Source: Lachnoclostridium sp. An169
GTDB taxonomy: Bacteria > Bacillota > Clostridia > Lachnospirales > Lachnospiraceae
DNA: 64,000 nucleotides
Direction: 5' to 3'
Assembly: GCF_002160525.1 (NCBI RefSeq)
Contig: NZ_NFKT01000012.1
Location: 62,001 to 126,000 of the forward strand
Shown here piece after piece: positions 42,887-51,486 of the stretch (position 1 is its first letter; each line of letters opens with the position of its first letter). Under the pieces are notes generated by a model. That model made no database searches, was not told where the DNA came from, and worked only from the letters and a program-made list of their open reading frames with translations. The translations under genes and the position numbers were made by a program.

Positions 42887-44608
42887 ATGAAAAACTTATC
42901 GAAAAACTACAGGTTAAGAAGAAATATCGGTTTTGTAATCATTGCTGTGATACTGATCTGGGCGATTTTTACATTTCTGGTTTATCCGAATCTGTCCCTG
43001 CTTCGAATCACTCTTTTCCCGGATGGCACATTTGATGTCGCTCCGGTGATCCAGATTCTCAGTTCGGACAGAGTGCTGACAGCCTTGAAAAATTCATTTA
43101 TTCTGGCAGTAAGTCTGACAATAACGGTAAACATTCTTGGGATTTTTCAGATTTTTGTTCTGGATTACTATGAGATAAAAGGAAATAAGTGGCTGAATAT
43201 CGCTTACCATTCCCCGCTCATCTGCAACGGAATGGTTCTGGTTACCGCCTATAACTTTATTTTTGGAAGTCAGGGATTCCTGACGGCAAATCTTATGGAA
43301 CTGTTTCCAAATATGGATCCGTACTGGTTTAGAGGTTTTGGTGCGGTATTGATAGAAATGACATTTGCCGGAACTTCAAACCACATCATGTTTGTAAGAG
43401 ATTCTTTGAAAAATATCGATTATCAGACAATAGAAGCGGCAGAAAATATGGGTGTGAAAGGCAGGAGAATTCTCACAAAAGTTGTGCTTCCGGTTCTGAA
43501 GCCATCTATTTTTGCAGCGTCGATCCTTACATTTATTGTAGGTGTATCTGCATTTGCAACACCACAGGTATTGGGCGGGGAAGAGTTCGAGACAATCAAC
43601 CCGCTGGTAAGGTCCTTCTCGAGAACGCTGACGACAAGAAATTATGCCGCTGTACTGGCACTGCTCCTGGGAATTATTACAATACTTGTTCTGGTGATCA
43701 CAAATCATATTGAGAAGAAGGGAAATTATGTATCAATCTCGAAAGTGAAGACACCGTTGAAGAAGACAAAGATACAGAATCCTGTTCTGCGGTGGATCGT
43801 TACAGTAGCTGCACACATCATTGCCCTGATCCAGACGGTTCCGCTCCTGTTTGTATTCATATTCTCCTTTATGACAGCAGGCGATCTGTATGCCGGAGAG
43901 ATGAACATTAAAAACTTTACTTTGAACAATTATCTTATGGTGATTAATTCCACGACAGGTTTGAGACCGGTGCTTACAAGTATGGTATATTCCGGGTTAT
44001 CAGCTGTTCTGGTTGTCGGTTTCATGTTGGTGATTGCCAGAATTATTACGAAATATAATAACAAACTGACCGGAACTCTGGAGCTTTTCCTGCAGATCCC
44101 CTGGTTTCTGCCGGTAACACTGATTGCTCTGGGGCTGATAATGACGTTTGACCGTCCTAATATCCTGACATTTGGTCTGACTCTGACGGGAACGGTCTAC
44201 ATTATGCTGATCGGCTATATTATTATCAGGCTGCCCTACACACTTAGAATGATAAAGGCAGCCTACGCCGGGATTGACAACTCTCTGGAAGAGGCGGCAA
44301 AAAATCTGGGCGCTTCTACGGTCAAAACATATATAAAGGTGATTTTTCCGATCATCTGGCCGGAGGTACTGTCGGTATTCCTGCTGAATTTTATCCAGCA
44401 GCTTTCAGAATACAATGTGTCTGTATTTCTGTTCCATCCGATGTTCCAGCCCCTCGGCGTAATGCTGAATGTAGCTACCGGTGCTGACTCTACACCGGAA
44501 TCTCAGATGATGTCTTTTGTATACTCTGTGATAATTATGGTTGTATCGATTGTTATCATCAGTTTTGTATACGGAAGGAAAAGCGCGACGCTGAAAAAGA
44601 GACAGTAG
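42887..44608 (+). CDS. ABC transporter permease, fused double-domain (Afu/Fbp-B-like)
   Basis: A 573-residue permease with 12 membrane segments, two copies of the binding-protein-dependent permease domain in one chain. Each half has an EAA loop: EAAENMGVKGRRILTKVVLP near residue 185 and EEAAKNLGASTVKTYIKVIFP near residue 465. Such fused permeases are typical of the FbpB/AfuB group. ATG 42887 is preferred, 8 bp after AAGGAG. Confidence 0.9.
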   Translation: MKNLSKNYRLRRNIGFVIIAVILIWAIFTFLVYPNLSLLRITLFPDGTFDVAPVIQILSSDRVLTALKNSFILAVSLTITVNILGIFQIFVLDYYEIKGNKWLNIAYHSPLICNGMVLVTAYNFIFGSQGFLTANLMELFPNMDPYWFRGFGAVLIEMTFAGTSNHIMFVRDSLKNIDYQTIEAAENMGVKGRRILTKVVLPVLKPSIFAASILTFIVGVSAFATPQVLGGEEFETINPLVRSFSRTLTTRNYAAVLALLLGIITILVLVITNHIEKKGNYVSISKVKTPLKKTKIQNPVLRWIVTVAAHIIALIQTVPLLFVFIFSFMTAGDLYAGEMNIKNFTLNNYLMVINSTTGLRPVLTSMVYSGLSAVLVVGFMLVIARIITKYNNKLTGTLELFLQIPWFLPVTLIALGLIMTFDRPNILTFGLTLTGTVYIMLIGYIIIRLPYTLRMIKAAYAGIDNSLEEAAKNLGASTVKTYIKVIFPIIWPEVLSVFLLNFIQQLSEYNVSVFLFHPMFQPLGVMLNVATGADSTPESQMMSFVYSVIIMVVSIVIISFVYGRKSATLKKRQ

Positions 44609-44630
44609 AAAAAAAGTAAGGGAGCAGAAA

Positions 44631-45299
44631 ATGGTTAATGATACAGTTTATAAATTTGACGAGCAGTGCAGACCTCTGCCTTATTATGGAAATACGGTTA
44701 TCAGTTATCTGAATCAGGAAGAAAGTCCGGTATTCCGTGCGGCTGTTGAAGTACAGAACCGGATCAGAACACTGGACTTTTCCGGACATCTTGCATTTCT
44801 TCCGCCGGATTCTTTCCATATGACTGTACTGACTCTCTGCCGGGAGATTGACCGGCACACAAAGTATTGGCCTCCGATGGTGCCGGAGGAAGCAAGGTTT
44901 AAAGAGGTGGACAGGATTCTGAAAAACATTGTGGATCAGGTACCCTTTCCGGAAGAAATTCTTATGGAGCCGGAAGAGTGTGAGATAACGAAAATTATTT
45001 TAAAGCCTGCGGATGAAAAGAGCAGACAAAAGCTTGCTGATTACAGGGATGAAGTTTCAGCAAAAACTGGTATCCGCCATTCCTGGCATGATGGCTTCCG
45101 CTATCATCTGTCTCTGGATTATCTGGTAAAGCCGCTTGACCTCAGGCAGGAAAAAGAAAAGGAAAGAGTCTGTGCGGAATTTACGGAGAAGCTGAAAAAA
45201 GAAGTAAAGCCGTTTATACTGCCAAAGCCTGATTTTGTTATATTTAATGACATGATGAGCTATGAGACGGATCTGAATCTGAGAGGCGAGAGATACTGA
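44631..45299 (+). CDS. 2H phosphoesterase-superfamily protein (DUF1868-like)
   Basis: A 222-residue protein with the two 2H motifs: FHMTVLT (His63-Met-Thr65) and YHLSLDY (His159-Leu-Ser161). 2H enzymes cleave cyclic or RNA-type phosphodiesters. The linker carries conserved Tyr/Trp residues (KYWPPMVPEEARFKEV). ATG 44631 follows AGGGAGC. It lies between the ABC permease and udp in the operon, with 22 bp to the former. Inferred role: opening a cyclic phosphate on the imported compound. Confidence 0.8.
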   Translation: MVNDTVYKFDEQCRPLPYYGNTVISYLNQEESPVFRAAVEVQNRIRTLDFSGHLAFLPPDSFHMTVLTLCREIDRHTKYWPPMVPEEARFKEVDRILKNIVDQVPFPEEILMEPEECEITKIILKPADEKSRQKLADYRDEVSAKTGIRHSWHDGFRYHLSLDYLVKPLDLRQEKEKERVCAEFTEKLKKEVKPFILPKPDFVIFNDMMSYETDLNLRGERY

Positions 45300-45384
45300 C
45301 ACTGTGGACAGAGGCTGTTGGTCAAAGAAGAATTTGATTCGGCAGTCTCTGCTGTATTTTACCAAAAAAGAGGAGGAAGCAACA

Positions 45385-46171
45385 ATGGCACTGGTATATT
45401 CCAAAGACAAAGAATTTCATATTCATGTGAAAACAGGGGAAGTGGGAAAGTATGTAATTCTCCCGGGAGATCCCGGAAGATCCCGGAAGATGTGAAAAAA
45501 TTGCACGATATCTGGAAAACCCGGTAAAAGTGGCAGAGAACAGGGAATATGTGACTTATACAGGAGAACTGGACGGGGTGAAAGTAAGCGTCACATCAAC
45601 CGGGATAGGAGGTCCGTCTGCGGCGATTGCCATGGAGGAACTGATTCACTGCGGAGCTGACACTTTTATCCGGGTAGGAACTTCAGGCGGCATGCAGCCG
45701 GAGGTAAAAGGCGGAGATGTTGTGATCGCCACGGGCGCTGTCCGCTTTGAGGGGACGACCAGAGAGTATGCGCCTCCGGAGTATCCGGCAGTGGCAGATT
45801 TTGAAGTGGCGGATGCCCTGCGCCGGGCTGCAAAAAACGTCGGTGTGACTGCTCACATGGGAGTGGTTCAGTGCAAAGATAATTTTTACGGGCAGCATGA
45901 TCCGGGCAGTATGCCGGTAGCCTATGAACTGAAAAATAAATGGCAGGCATGGATTGACTGCGGCGTACTAGCCTCGGAGATGGAATCCGCAGCACTATTT
46001 ATTGTAGGACAGGTGAGAAGAGTAAAAGTGGGGACCGTACTGCTCGTATTGGCAAATCAGACCAGACGGGGGATGGGACTTGAAGACCCGGAAGTTTATG
46101 ATACGGAAAAGGCTGTGGAGACGGCGGTTGAGGCAGTTCGTGTTCTGATCAGAAAAGGAGGGGACCGGTGA
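45385..46171 (+). pseudogene. udp: Uridine phosphorylase, frameshifted by a 10-bp duplication
   Basis: The start at 45385 follows AGGAGG. The frame reads 36 codons to GDPGR and then stops at 45493-45495 because TCCCGGAAGA is doubled (45471-45480 and 45481-45490). Removing one copy restores a continuous frame through [17 protein letters not shown] into the rest of the enzyme, about 258 residues, the normal length. Family blocks remain: [29 protein letters not shown] and [11 protein letters not shown]. The phosphate-binding N-terminus is separated, so the protein is probably inactive unless the duplication is variable or an assembly error. The end overlaps deoB by 4 bp. Confidence 0.88.
45461..45490 (+). 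repeat. 10-bp tandem repeat in udp
   Basis: TCCCGGGAGA, TCCCGGAAGA, TCCCGGAAGA: three successive 10-bp units, the last two identical. The normal gene needs only two, so the third is the extra copy. A unit not divisible by three makes this a possible on/off switch by slipped-strand change. Confidence 0.88.
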
Positions 46172-47340
46172 GAATATTTTTAATTGTGATAGACAGTTTT
46201 GGTGTGGGATGCAGTCCGGATGCCGATAAATATGGCGATGAAGGAAGTAATACACTGAGATCCCTGCGCCGGTCGGAAAAACTGTATATTCCCAATATGG
46301 AGCGGATGGGGCTGTACAACATTGATGGCGTGGAACGGGGATTGATAAAGACGCCGTCAGGCGCATACGGACGCCTGCAGGAGAAATCGCAGGGGAAGGA
46401 TACGACGACAGGACACTGGGAAATCGCGGGAGTTGAGACAGAAACGCCTCTTCCGCTGTATCCTCACGGATTTCCCCGGGAGATTATTGAAAAGTTTGAA
46501 AGAGAAACTGGGAGAAAAGTGATATGTAATAAGCCCTATTCCGGAACAGATGTCATAAGGGATTATGGAGAACAGCATATGAAAACAGGGGCGCTGATCG
46601 TGTATACGTCAGCGGATTCGGTTTTTCAGATAGCTGCACATGAGGATATCGTACCGGTGGAGGAGTTGTACCGTTACTGTAGAACAGCTAGAAATATTCT
46701 TACAGGGAAAGACGGTGTTGGAAGAGTGATTGCCAGACCGTTTACGGGGGATGTACGGAATGGATTTGTGAGGACGTCCCGCAGACATGACTTCTCTCTG
46801 GAACCACCTGGAGAAACGATGCTTGATATTCTGCAGAAACACGGGGCTTCTGTGGTGGGAATAGGGAAAATATATGATATATTCGCCGGAAGAGGACTGG
46901 ATAAAAAATATACCTCTCCGACCTGCAGTAATGATGACGGTATGGAAAAAACATCAGCTCTTCTGCGGGAAAATTTTGAGGGGCTTGTATTTGTTAATCT
47001 GGTGGAAACAGATATGGTTTACGGACACAGAAGAGACGCGGACGGTTATGCCGGGGCGGTGAGCAGGATAGACCAGTGGCTTACGGATTTTATGGCAGGT
47101 ATGGAGAAGGATGACATACTGATGATAACCGGAGACCACGGCTGTGATCCGGGGTTTACGAAAACGACAGATCACACAAGAGAATATATCCCGCTTCTTA
47201 TCTGGGGATCAGGGATAAAACCAGGCGTTAACATCGGAACAAGGAATACATTTGCAGATATTGGAGCAACTATTGTGGATCTGCTTGGGGCAGAACCGGG
47301 AAAGAATGGAAAGAGTTTTAAGAAGGATATTTTAATTTGA
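46168..47340 (+). CDS. deoB: Phosphopentomutase
   Basis: A 390-residue alkaline-phosphatase-fold enzyme that converts ribose 1-phosphate (and deoxyribose 1-phosphate) to the 5-phosphates. Metal and active-site blocks are seen: [12 protein letters not shown] at the N-terminus, [10 protein letters not shown] near residue 78, ITGDHGCDP near residue 324 and [11 protein letters not shown] near residue 339. The GTG start at 46168 overlaps the udp stop and has AAAGGAGGGG 6 bp upstream. In the pathway it follows uridine phosphorylase. Confidence 0.95.
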   Translation: MRIFLIVIDSFGVGCSPDADKYGDEGSNTLRSLRRSEKLYIPNMERMGLYNIDGVERGLIKTPSGAYGRLQEKSQGKDTTTGHWEIAGVETETPLPLYPHGFPREIIEKFERETGRKVICNKPYSGTDVIRDYGEQHMKTGALIVYTSADSVFQIAAHEDIVPVEELYRYCRTARNILTGKDGVGRVIARPFTGDVRNGFVRTSRRHDFSLEPPGETMLDILQKHGASVVGIGKIYDIFAGRGLDKKYTSPTCSNDDGMEKTSALLRENFEGLVFVNLVETDMVYGHRRDADGYAGAVSRIDQWLTDFMAGMEKDDILMITGDHGCDPGFTKTTDHTREYIPLLIWGSGIKPGVNIGTRNTFADIGATIVDLLGAEPGKNGKSFKKDILI

Positions 47341-48053
47341 AAGTGGAAGATGCAGTAATGGAAAATTTTTCCAGATTCAGAGAACTGGGAGAAGGACTTA
47401 CGCCTTTTGCGGTGATTTTGAGAATCTGTCTTGCTGTGCTGTGCGGCGGTGTACTGGGAATAGAACGAGGGAAAGCAAATCAGGCGGCAGGCATGCGGAC
47501 ATACATCCTGGTATGCCTGGGAGCAGCACTTGTCATGATGACAGGGCAGTATATGTTCGTGGAATTTAACAGTGGGGATCCGGCCAGACTGGGAGCTCAG
47601 GTTGTGAGCGGAATCGGTTTTCTGGGGGCAGGAAGCATTATTGTGGAAGGCCATACGAAAGTCAGGGGGCTGACGACTGCGGCGGGACTCTGGACAGCTG
47701 CCTGTATCGGGCTGTCGATCGGAATTGGTTTTTATCTGGGAGCAATTATATCTACTGCGTTTATTTATCTGGTTGTTTCAAAGTTTAAAGTGATTTCGAA
47801 TCATTTCACGCATAATGATATGTGGCTCAGGCTGTATGTGGAATTTAAATCGGTAAATAATCTCCTGGACTTATATTCTTTCTTGGACGGCAGCGGCATG
47901 CAGATAGGGGATGTTGTGATCAACGATGAGCATAGCAAAAAGAATTTTAATGCGATTATTTCAGTAAAAAATATGCAGAACAGAAGAGAAGAAGAAATAG
48001 TCCAGTGCCTTCAGGAACTGGAGGGGATAAAGACGGTCAAAATAATTTACTGA
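47337..48053 (+). CDS. MgtC/SapB family membrane protein
   Basis: A 238-residue protein with about five membrane segments. The family pattern is LRICLAVLCGGVLGIERGKANQAAGMRTYILVCLGAALVMM, followed by LGAQVVSGIGFLGAGSII and GLTTAAGLWTAACIGL. A cytoplasmic ACT-like C-terminus follows. TTG 47337 overlaps the deoB stop and has AAGAAGGA upstream; ATG 47358 is an alternative. Its role in this operon is not obvious; Mg2+ homeostasis for phosphate-releasing enzymes is a guess. Confidence 0.87.
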   Translation: MKVEDAVMENFSRFRELGEGLTPFAVILRICLAVLCGGVLGIERGKANQAAGMRTYILVCLGAALVMMTGQYMFVEFNSGDPARLGAQVVSGIGFLGAGSIIVEGHTKVRGLTTAAGLWTAACIGLSIGIGFYLGAIISTAFIYLVVSKFKVISNHFTHNDMWLRLYVEFKSVNNLLDLYSFLDGSGMQIGDVVINDEHSKKNFNAIISVKNMQNRREEEIVQCLQELEGIKTVKIIY

Positions 48054-48054
48054 A

Positions 48055-48125
48055 AAATGAGAGCGTCGCGCAAGGGACTCTTCTCGGTTCTATTACCGGT
48101 CACTTGCGCGGCGAGTTTCTCATTT
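48055..48125. terminator. Long stem-loop between convergent mgtC-like and PFK genes
   Basis: AAATGAGA (48055-48062) pairs with TCTCATTT (48118-48125) and CGCGCAAG (48067-48074) with CTTGCGCG (48103-48110). A-rich and T-rich tracts flank the base, consistent with a bidirectional terminator, though no uninterrupted U tract is present. The arm overlaps the PFK stop codon. Confidence 0.55.
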
Positions 48126-49412
48126 CCTGTATGCAAATTTCGGCAGTCCGTTCTCCTTCGGCACGTTCACCTCTCCCTGGATCAGCGGGAGCGCATAGTC
48201 GATGAACGCCTGCCCTACATCAGAGCCGTCGTTGACGATCCACTCCAGCGGAACGGTCTTTTCCTGATTGCAGATCCGGTCCACATCTTCGACGGCATAG
48301 TCGATCCGGTAATCCCGGCAGTCCGGACTGTTCTGACTCTCCTGAGCAATCCGGTCATTTTGACCATTCCGGGTGCTGTCTGTTTCCTGCGGTACCCGGC
48401 GGAATGCCACCATCTTTCCGGTCTCGCCTTCCAGAGCGCATTTGACGCCGTATGCCCCGGAAGCGATGGCTTCCTTCTGGTCTGTGGCGGAGAGCATGGC
48501 GGAAGAACATCGCTGGCAGACGTTGAGCTCGATGGAGCGGACCTTCACGCCCAGGCGGGCCTTCACCAGATTCTCCAGATATTTTCCGGAGCCGGTCAGC
48601 ATCTTGTGTCCGAATGTATCTACGCCCACGTCACTGGCAAGTTCGCAGATGAAAGTCCCTTTTCCGTCGTTGATCCCTTCGGAGATGCAGACAACCAGAT
48701 TCGGCGTCGTCTCCAGAGCCTTTTCCACTTTCCTGATAAATGCCTCCTGGTCAAAAGCCGCCTCCGGGAGATAGACCAGAACAGGGTTGTCCCCCTCGAA
48801 TTTTCTGGCAAGGGCGCTGGCGGCAGTGAGCCATCCGGCATGCCTTCCCATGATCTCCACGATGGTTACGGATTTTTTGTTGTCATAAACCGATGCGTCC
48901 ACGGCAATCTCCCGGACAGTAGACGCCACATATTTTGCGGCGCTTCCGAATCCCGGTGTGTGGTCGGTCAGGACCAGGTCGTTGTCGATGGTCTTCGGAA
49001 TCCCGATGAAGCGGATGTCGCTTCCCGTCCTGGAAGCGTAGCGGGAGAGCTTGCTCACTGTGTCCATGGAATCGTTTCCGCCGATGTAGAAAAAGTATCC
49101 GATATGATAACCGGCAAGTTTTTCAAAGAGAAGCGGATAGACCGGATCTTCAAGATCTTCCGGGAGTTTGTATCTGCAGGAACCGAGATAGGAGCCGGGC
49201 GTTGTCCGGATCAGCTCGAGCTCGCCCGATTTCTCCAGGGGTTCCATATCCATCACGTTTCCGTTCAGGAAACCTTCGATGCCGTTTATCATGCCGTATA
49301 CTGTGCCGAAAGAGTCCTCACGGTTCAGCGCTTCGTATACAACTCCGTACAGACTTGCGTTGATGACTGCAGTAGGGCCGCCGGACTGGCCGACGATTAC
49401 ATTTTTTTTCAT
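48120..49412 (-). CDS. 6-phosphofructokinase, pyrophosphate-dependent type
   Basis: A 430-residue PFK. The marker positions that separate ATP- from PPi-users are both of the PPi type: GGNDS (residues 111-115, Asp where ATP enzymes have Gly) and PKTIDND (139-145, Lys in place of Gly). The start at 49412 follows GGAGGCAG. PPi-PFK works reversibly in glycolysis. The gene is isolated and divergent from the glycosyltransferase. Confidence 0.92.
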   Translation of the reverse strand: MKKNVIVGQSGGPTAVINASLYGVVYEALNREDSFGTVYGMINGIEGFLNGNVMDMEPLEKSGELELIRTTPGSYLGSCRYKLPEDLEDPVYPLLFEKLAGYHIGYFFYIGGNDSMDTVSKLSRYASRTGSDIRFIGIPKTIDNDLVLTDHTPGFGSAAKYVASTVREIAVDASVYDNKKSVTIVEIMGRHAGWLTAASALARKFEGDNPVLVYLPEAAFDQEAFIRKVEKALETTPNLVVCISEGINDGKGTFICELASDVGVDTFGHKMLTGSGKYLENLVKARLGVKVRSIELNVCQRCSSAMLSATDQKEAIASGAYGVKCALEGETGKMVAFRRVPQETDSTRNGQNDRIAQESQNSPDCRDYRIDYAVEDVDRICNQEKTVPLEWIVNDGSDVGQAFIDYALPLIQGEVNVPKENGLPKFAYRK

Positions 49413-49503
49413 AAATTTTCTGCCTCCTTACATGCTGCATTACAGTGCGGCGAGTAGATTATAACATACAATGGGGAATCTGTGCAAAAAAGTAATTTTG
49501 TCA

Positions 49504-49532
49504 TGGCAACCGGGGAAGAATAGTGATATAAT
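49504..49532 (+). promoter_or_regulatory. Extended -10 promoter of the glycosyltransferase gene
   Basis: TGA-TATAAT with the -10 at 49527-49532 and a weak -35 TGGCAA at 49504-49509 (17-bp spacer). Confidence 0.5.
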
Positions 49533-49598
49533 AAATCCGCATTACGGACGAATCAGCGGAAAATCAGAGGAAAAGAGATTTCAGGAGGAAAAAACAGC

Positions 49599-50615
49599 AT
49601 GAAATACATTTCATTTGCCATCCCGTGTTACAATTCAGAAGCGTACATGGAGAAGGCGATCAATTCGATTCTTGTCGGCGGCGAGGATGTTGAGATTATC
49701 GTGGTCAACGACGGATCGAAGGACGGAACCCAGGCGATCGCAGAGAAATATCAGGAAAAGTATCCGACTATCGTCAGGGCTGTCAGGAAGGAGAACGGAG
49801 GACATGGAGACGCGGTGAACTGCGGTCTTGCACATGCCACGGGAAAATATTTCAAGGTCGTGGACAGCGACGACTGGGTGGATGAGGAGTCCCTCCACAG
49901 GATTCTGGACGCGGTGAAGAGCTTTGAAGAGGCCCAGACGCAGGTGGACATGATTATTGCCAACTATGTCTATGAAAAGGTGGGCATGACACACAAGAAA
50001 GTGATCCGCTACGACAATGTGCTGCCGGAGAATCAGATCTTCCGGTGGGATGATATCGGGCGCTTCCGTCTGGATCAGTATATCCTGATGCACTCCGTTA
50101 TCTACCGCACGGAGATGCTCCGGCTGTGCCAGCTGGAACTGCCGAAGCACACGTTCTATGTAGATAACATTTACGTGTACTATCCGCTTCCCCATGTGCG
50201 GACGCTGTACTATCTTAACGTGGATTTCTACCGGTATTTTATCGGAAGAGAGGATCAGTCGGTGAATGAAAAGGTGATGATCGGAAGGATCGACCAGCAG
50301 CTTTTTGTGACCAAGACGATGATCTCCATGTATGAGCTTCGGATGATTACGAGTAAAAAGCTCCGGAAATACATGATCAACTATCTGGCTATCATGATGA
50401 CGGTGTCATCGATTCTGTGCATCCGCTCCAAAAAGCCGGAGAATCTCGAGAAGAAGAAGGAGCTCTGGGCGTACCTGAAAAAGAAGGACTACAAGACTTA
50501 TATGAAGATCCGCTACGGCATTCTCGGACAGACCATGAATCTGCCGGGGCGCTCCGGCAGAAAGGTGTCTTCCCTGGCTTACAGTGTGGCGAGACGTCTG
50601 ATCGGATTCAATTAA
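49599..50615 (+). CDS. Glycosyltransferase family 2
   Basis: A 338-residue GT-A fold enzyme. IIVVNDGSKDGT near residue 35 binds the nucleotide and VVDSDDWVDEE near residue 87 carries the DXD metal site. No membrane segments are evident. The C-terminal third is basic (KKPENLEKKKELWAYLKKKDYKTYMKIRYG). ATG 49599 follows CAGGAGG. It is isolated, so the acceptor is unknown; cell-surface polysaccharide or lipid is typical. Confidence 0.9.
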   Translation: MKYISFAIPCYNSEAYMEKAINSILVGGEDVEIIVVNDGSKDGTQAIAEKYQEKYPTIVRAVRKENGGHGDAVNCGLAHATGKYFKVVDSDDWVDEESLHRILDAVKSFEEAQTQVDMIIANYVYEKVGMTHKKVIRYDNVLPENQIFRWDDIGRFRLDQYILMHSVIYRTEMLRLCQLELPKHTFYVDNIYVYYPLPHVRTLYYLNVDFYRYFIGREDQSVNEKVMIGRIDQQLFVTKTMISMYELRMITSKKLRKYMINYLAIMMTVSSILCIRSKKPENLEKKKELWAYLKKKDYKTYMKIRYGILGQTMNLPGRSGRKVSSLAYSVARRLIGFN

Positions 50616-50739
50616 TGTCAGCGGCCGGAAAAGGCGGGATCTGTCCGGAATTTTAAAATAATATGCATATTTCTGACAGCCATGGAACATAATTCCTTTT
50701 GAGAAAGCAAAATTGCAGAATTGAAAGGAGTATGTTACC

Positions 50740-51342
50740 ATGGCTGTTAAATTTTCAGAAAGTAAGACGAAAGAGAATCTGATGCGGGCATTCGCCGGGG
50801 AGAGCCAGGCGAGAAACCGTTATACCATTGCGGCGGAAAAAGCGCGGGAGGCGCAGTTTTATGCGATTTCAGATATTTTTATCTACACGGCAGAGCAGGA
50901 GAGAGCCCATGCGGAGAGATTCTATGATCTGTTAAAGGAACTTGTCGGGGAGACGATCCATATCGACGGATCCTATCCGGTAGATCAGCAGGAGAGCCTG
51001 GCGGAACTTCTGCGCGCGGCAGAGCACAATGAGCACGAAGAGTACGAGGACGTCTATCAGGCATTCGGGGACACGGCGAAGCAGGAAGGGTTCCTGGAAG
51101 TGGCGTCAGCATTTTACCAGATCGCGGAGATCGAGCATGTTCATGAGAAACGTTTTGCAGCTCTCGCAAAAATGCTGGAGGACGGAACTTATTACGGAGG
51201 AGAGAATACGCAGAAGTGGATCTGCACAAACTGCGGATATATCCATGAGGGTGTGAAAGCGCCGGCTGTCTGCCCGGTGTGCCGGCATGCCCAGGGATAT
51301 TTCCTGCCCTATGAATTCGCCTGCTATAAAGGGGAGGAATAA
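50740..51342 (+). CDS. Rubrerythrin
   Basis: A 200-residue protein: an N-terminal ferritin-like four-helix bundle with di-iron ligands (GESQARNRY, YTAEQERAHAERFY, EHNEHEEYED, IAEIEHVHEKRF) and a C-terminal rubredoxin domain (CTNCGYIHEG and CPVC). It reduces hydrogen peroxide in anaerobes. ATG 50740 follows AAAGGAG. Monocistronic by position. Confidence 0.95.
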   Translation: MAVKFSESKTKENLMRAFAGESQARNRYTIAAEKAREAQFYAISDIFIYTAEQERAHAERFYDLLKELVGETIHIDGSYPVDQQESLAELLRAAEHNEHEEYEDVYQAFGDTAKQEGFLEVASAFYQIAEIEHVHEKRFAALAKMLEDGTYYGGENTQKWICTNCGYIHEGVKAPAVCPVCRHAQGYFLPYEFACYKGEE

Positions 51343-51486
51343 CGGATATAGCCGGAAATTGCTGCATATGCTGTTAATATGAGAATTGCCGGGAGAACGG
51401 CGGACAGGAGCGGAATCATTTCCGGAAGCGGGAGTTCCCTGTATTCTGAAAGTTTCATCCCGGCGGCAGAGTCAGGAGGACGGCAT

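Noticed and set aside
48057-49457. 466-codon open frame antisense to phosphofructokinase
   Set aside because: Shadow of a strongly conserved enzyme; the residue composition is implausible.
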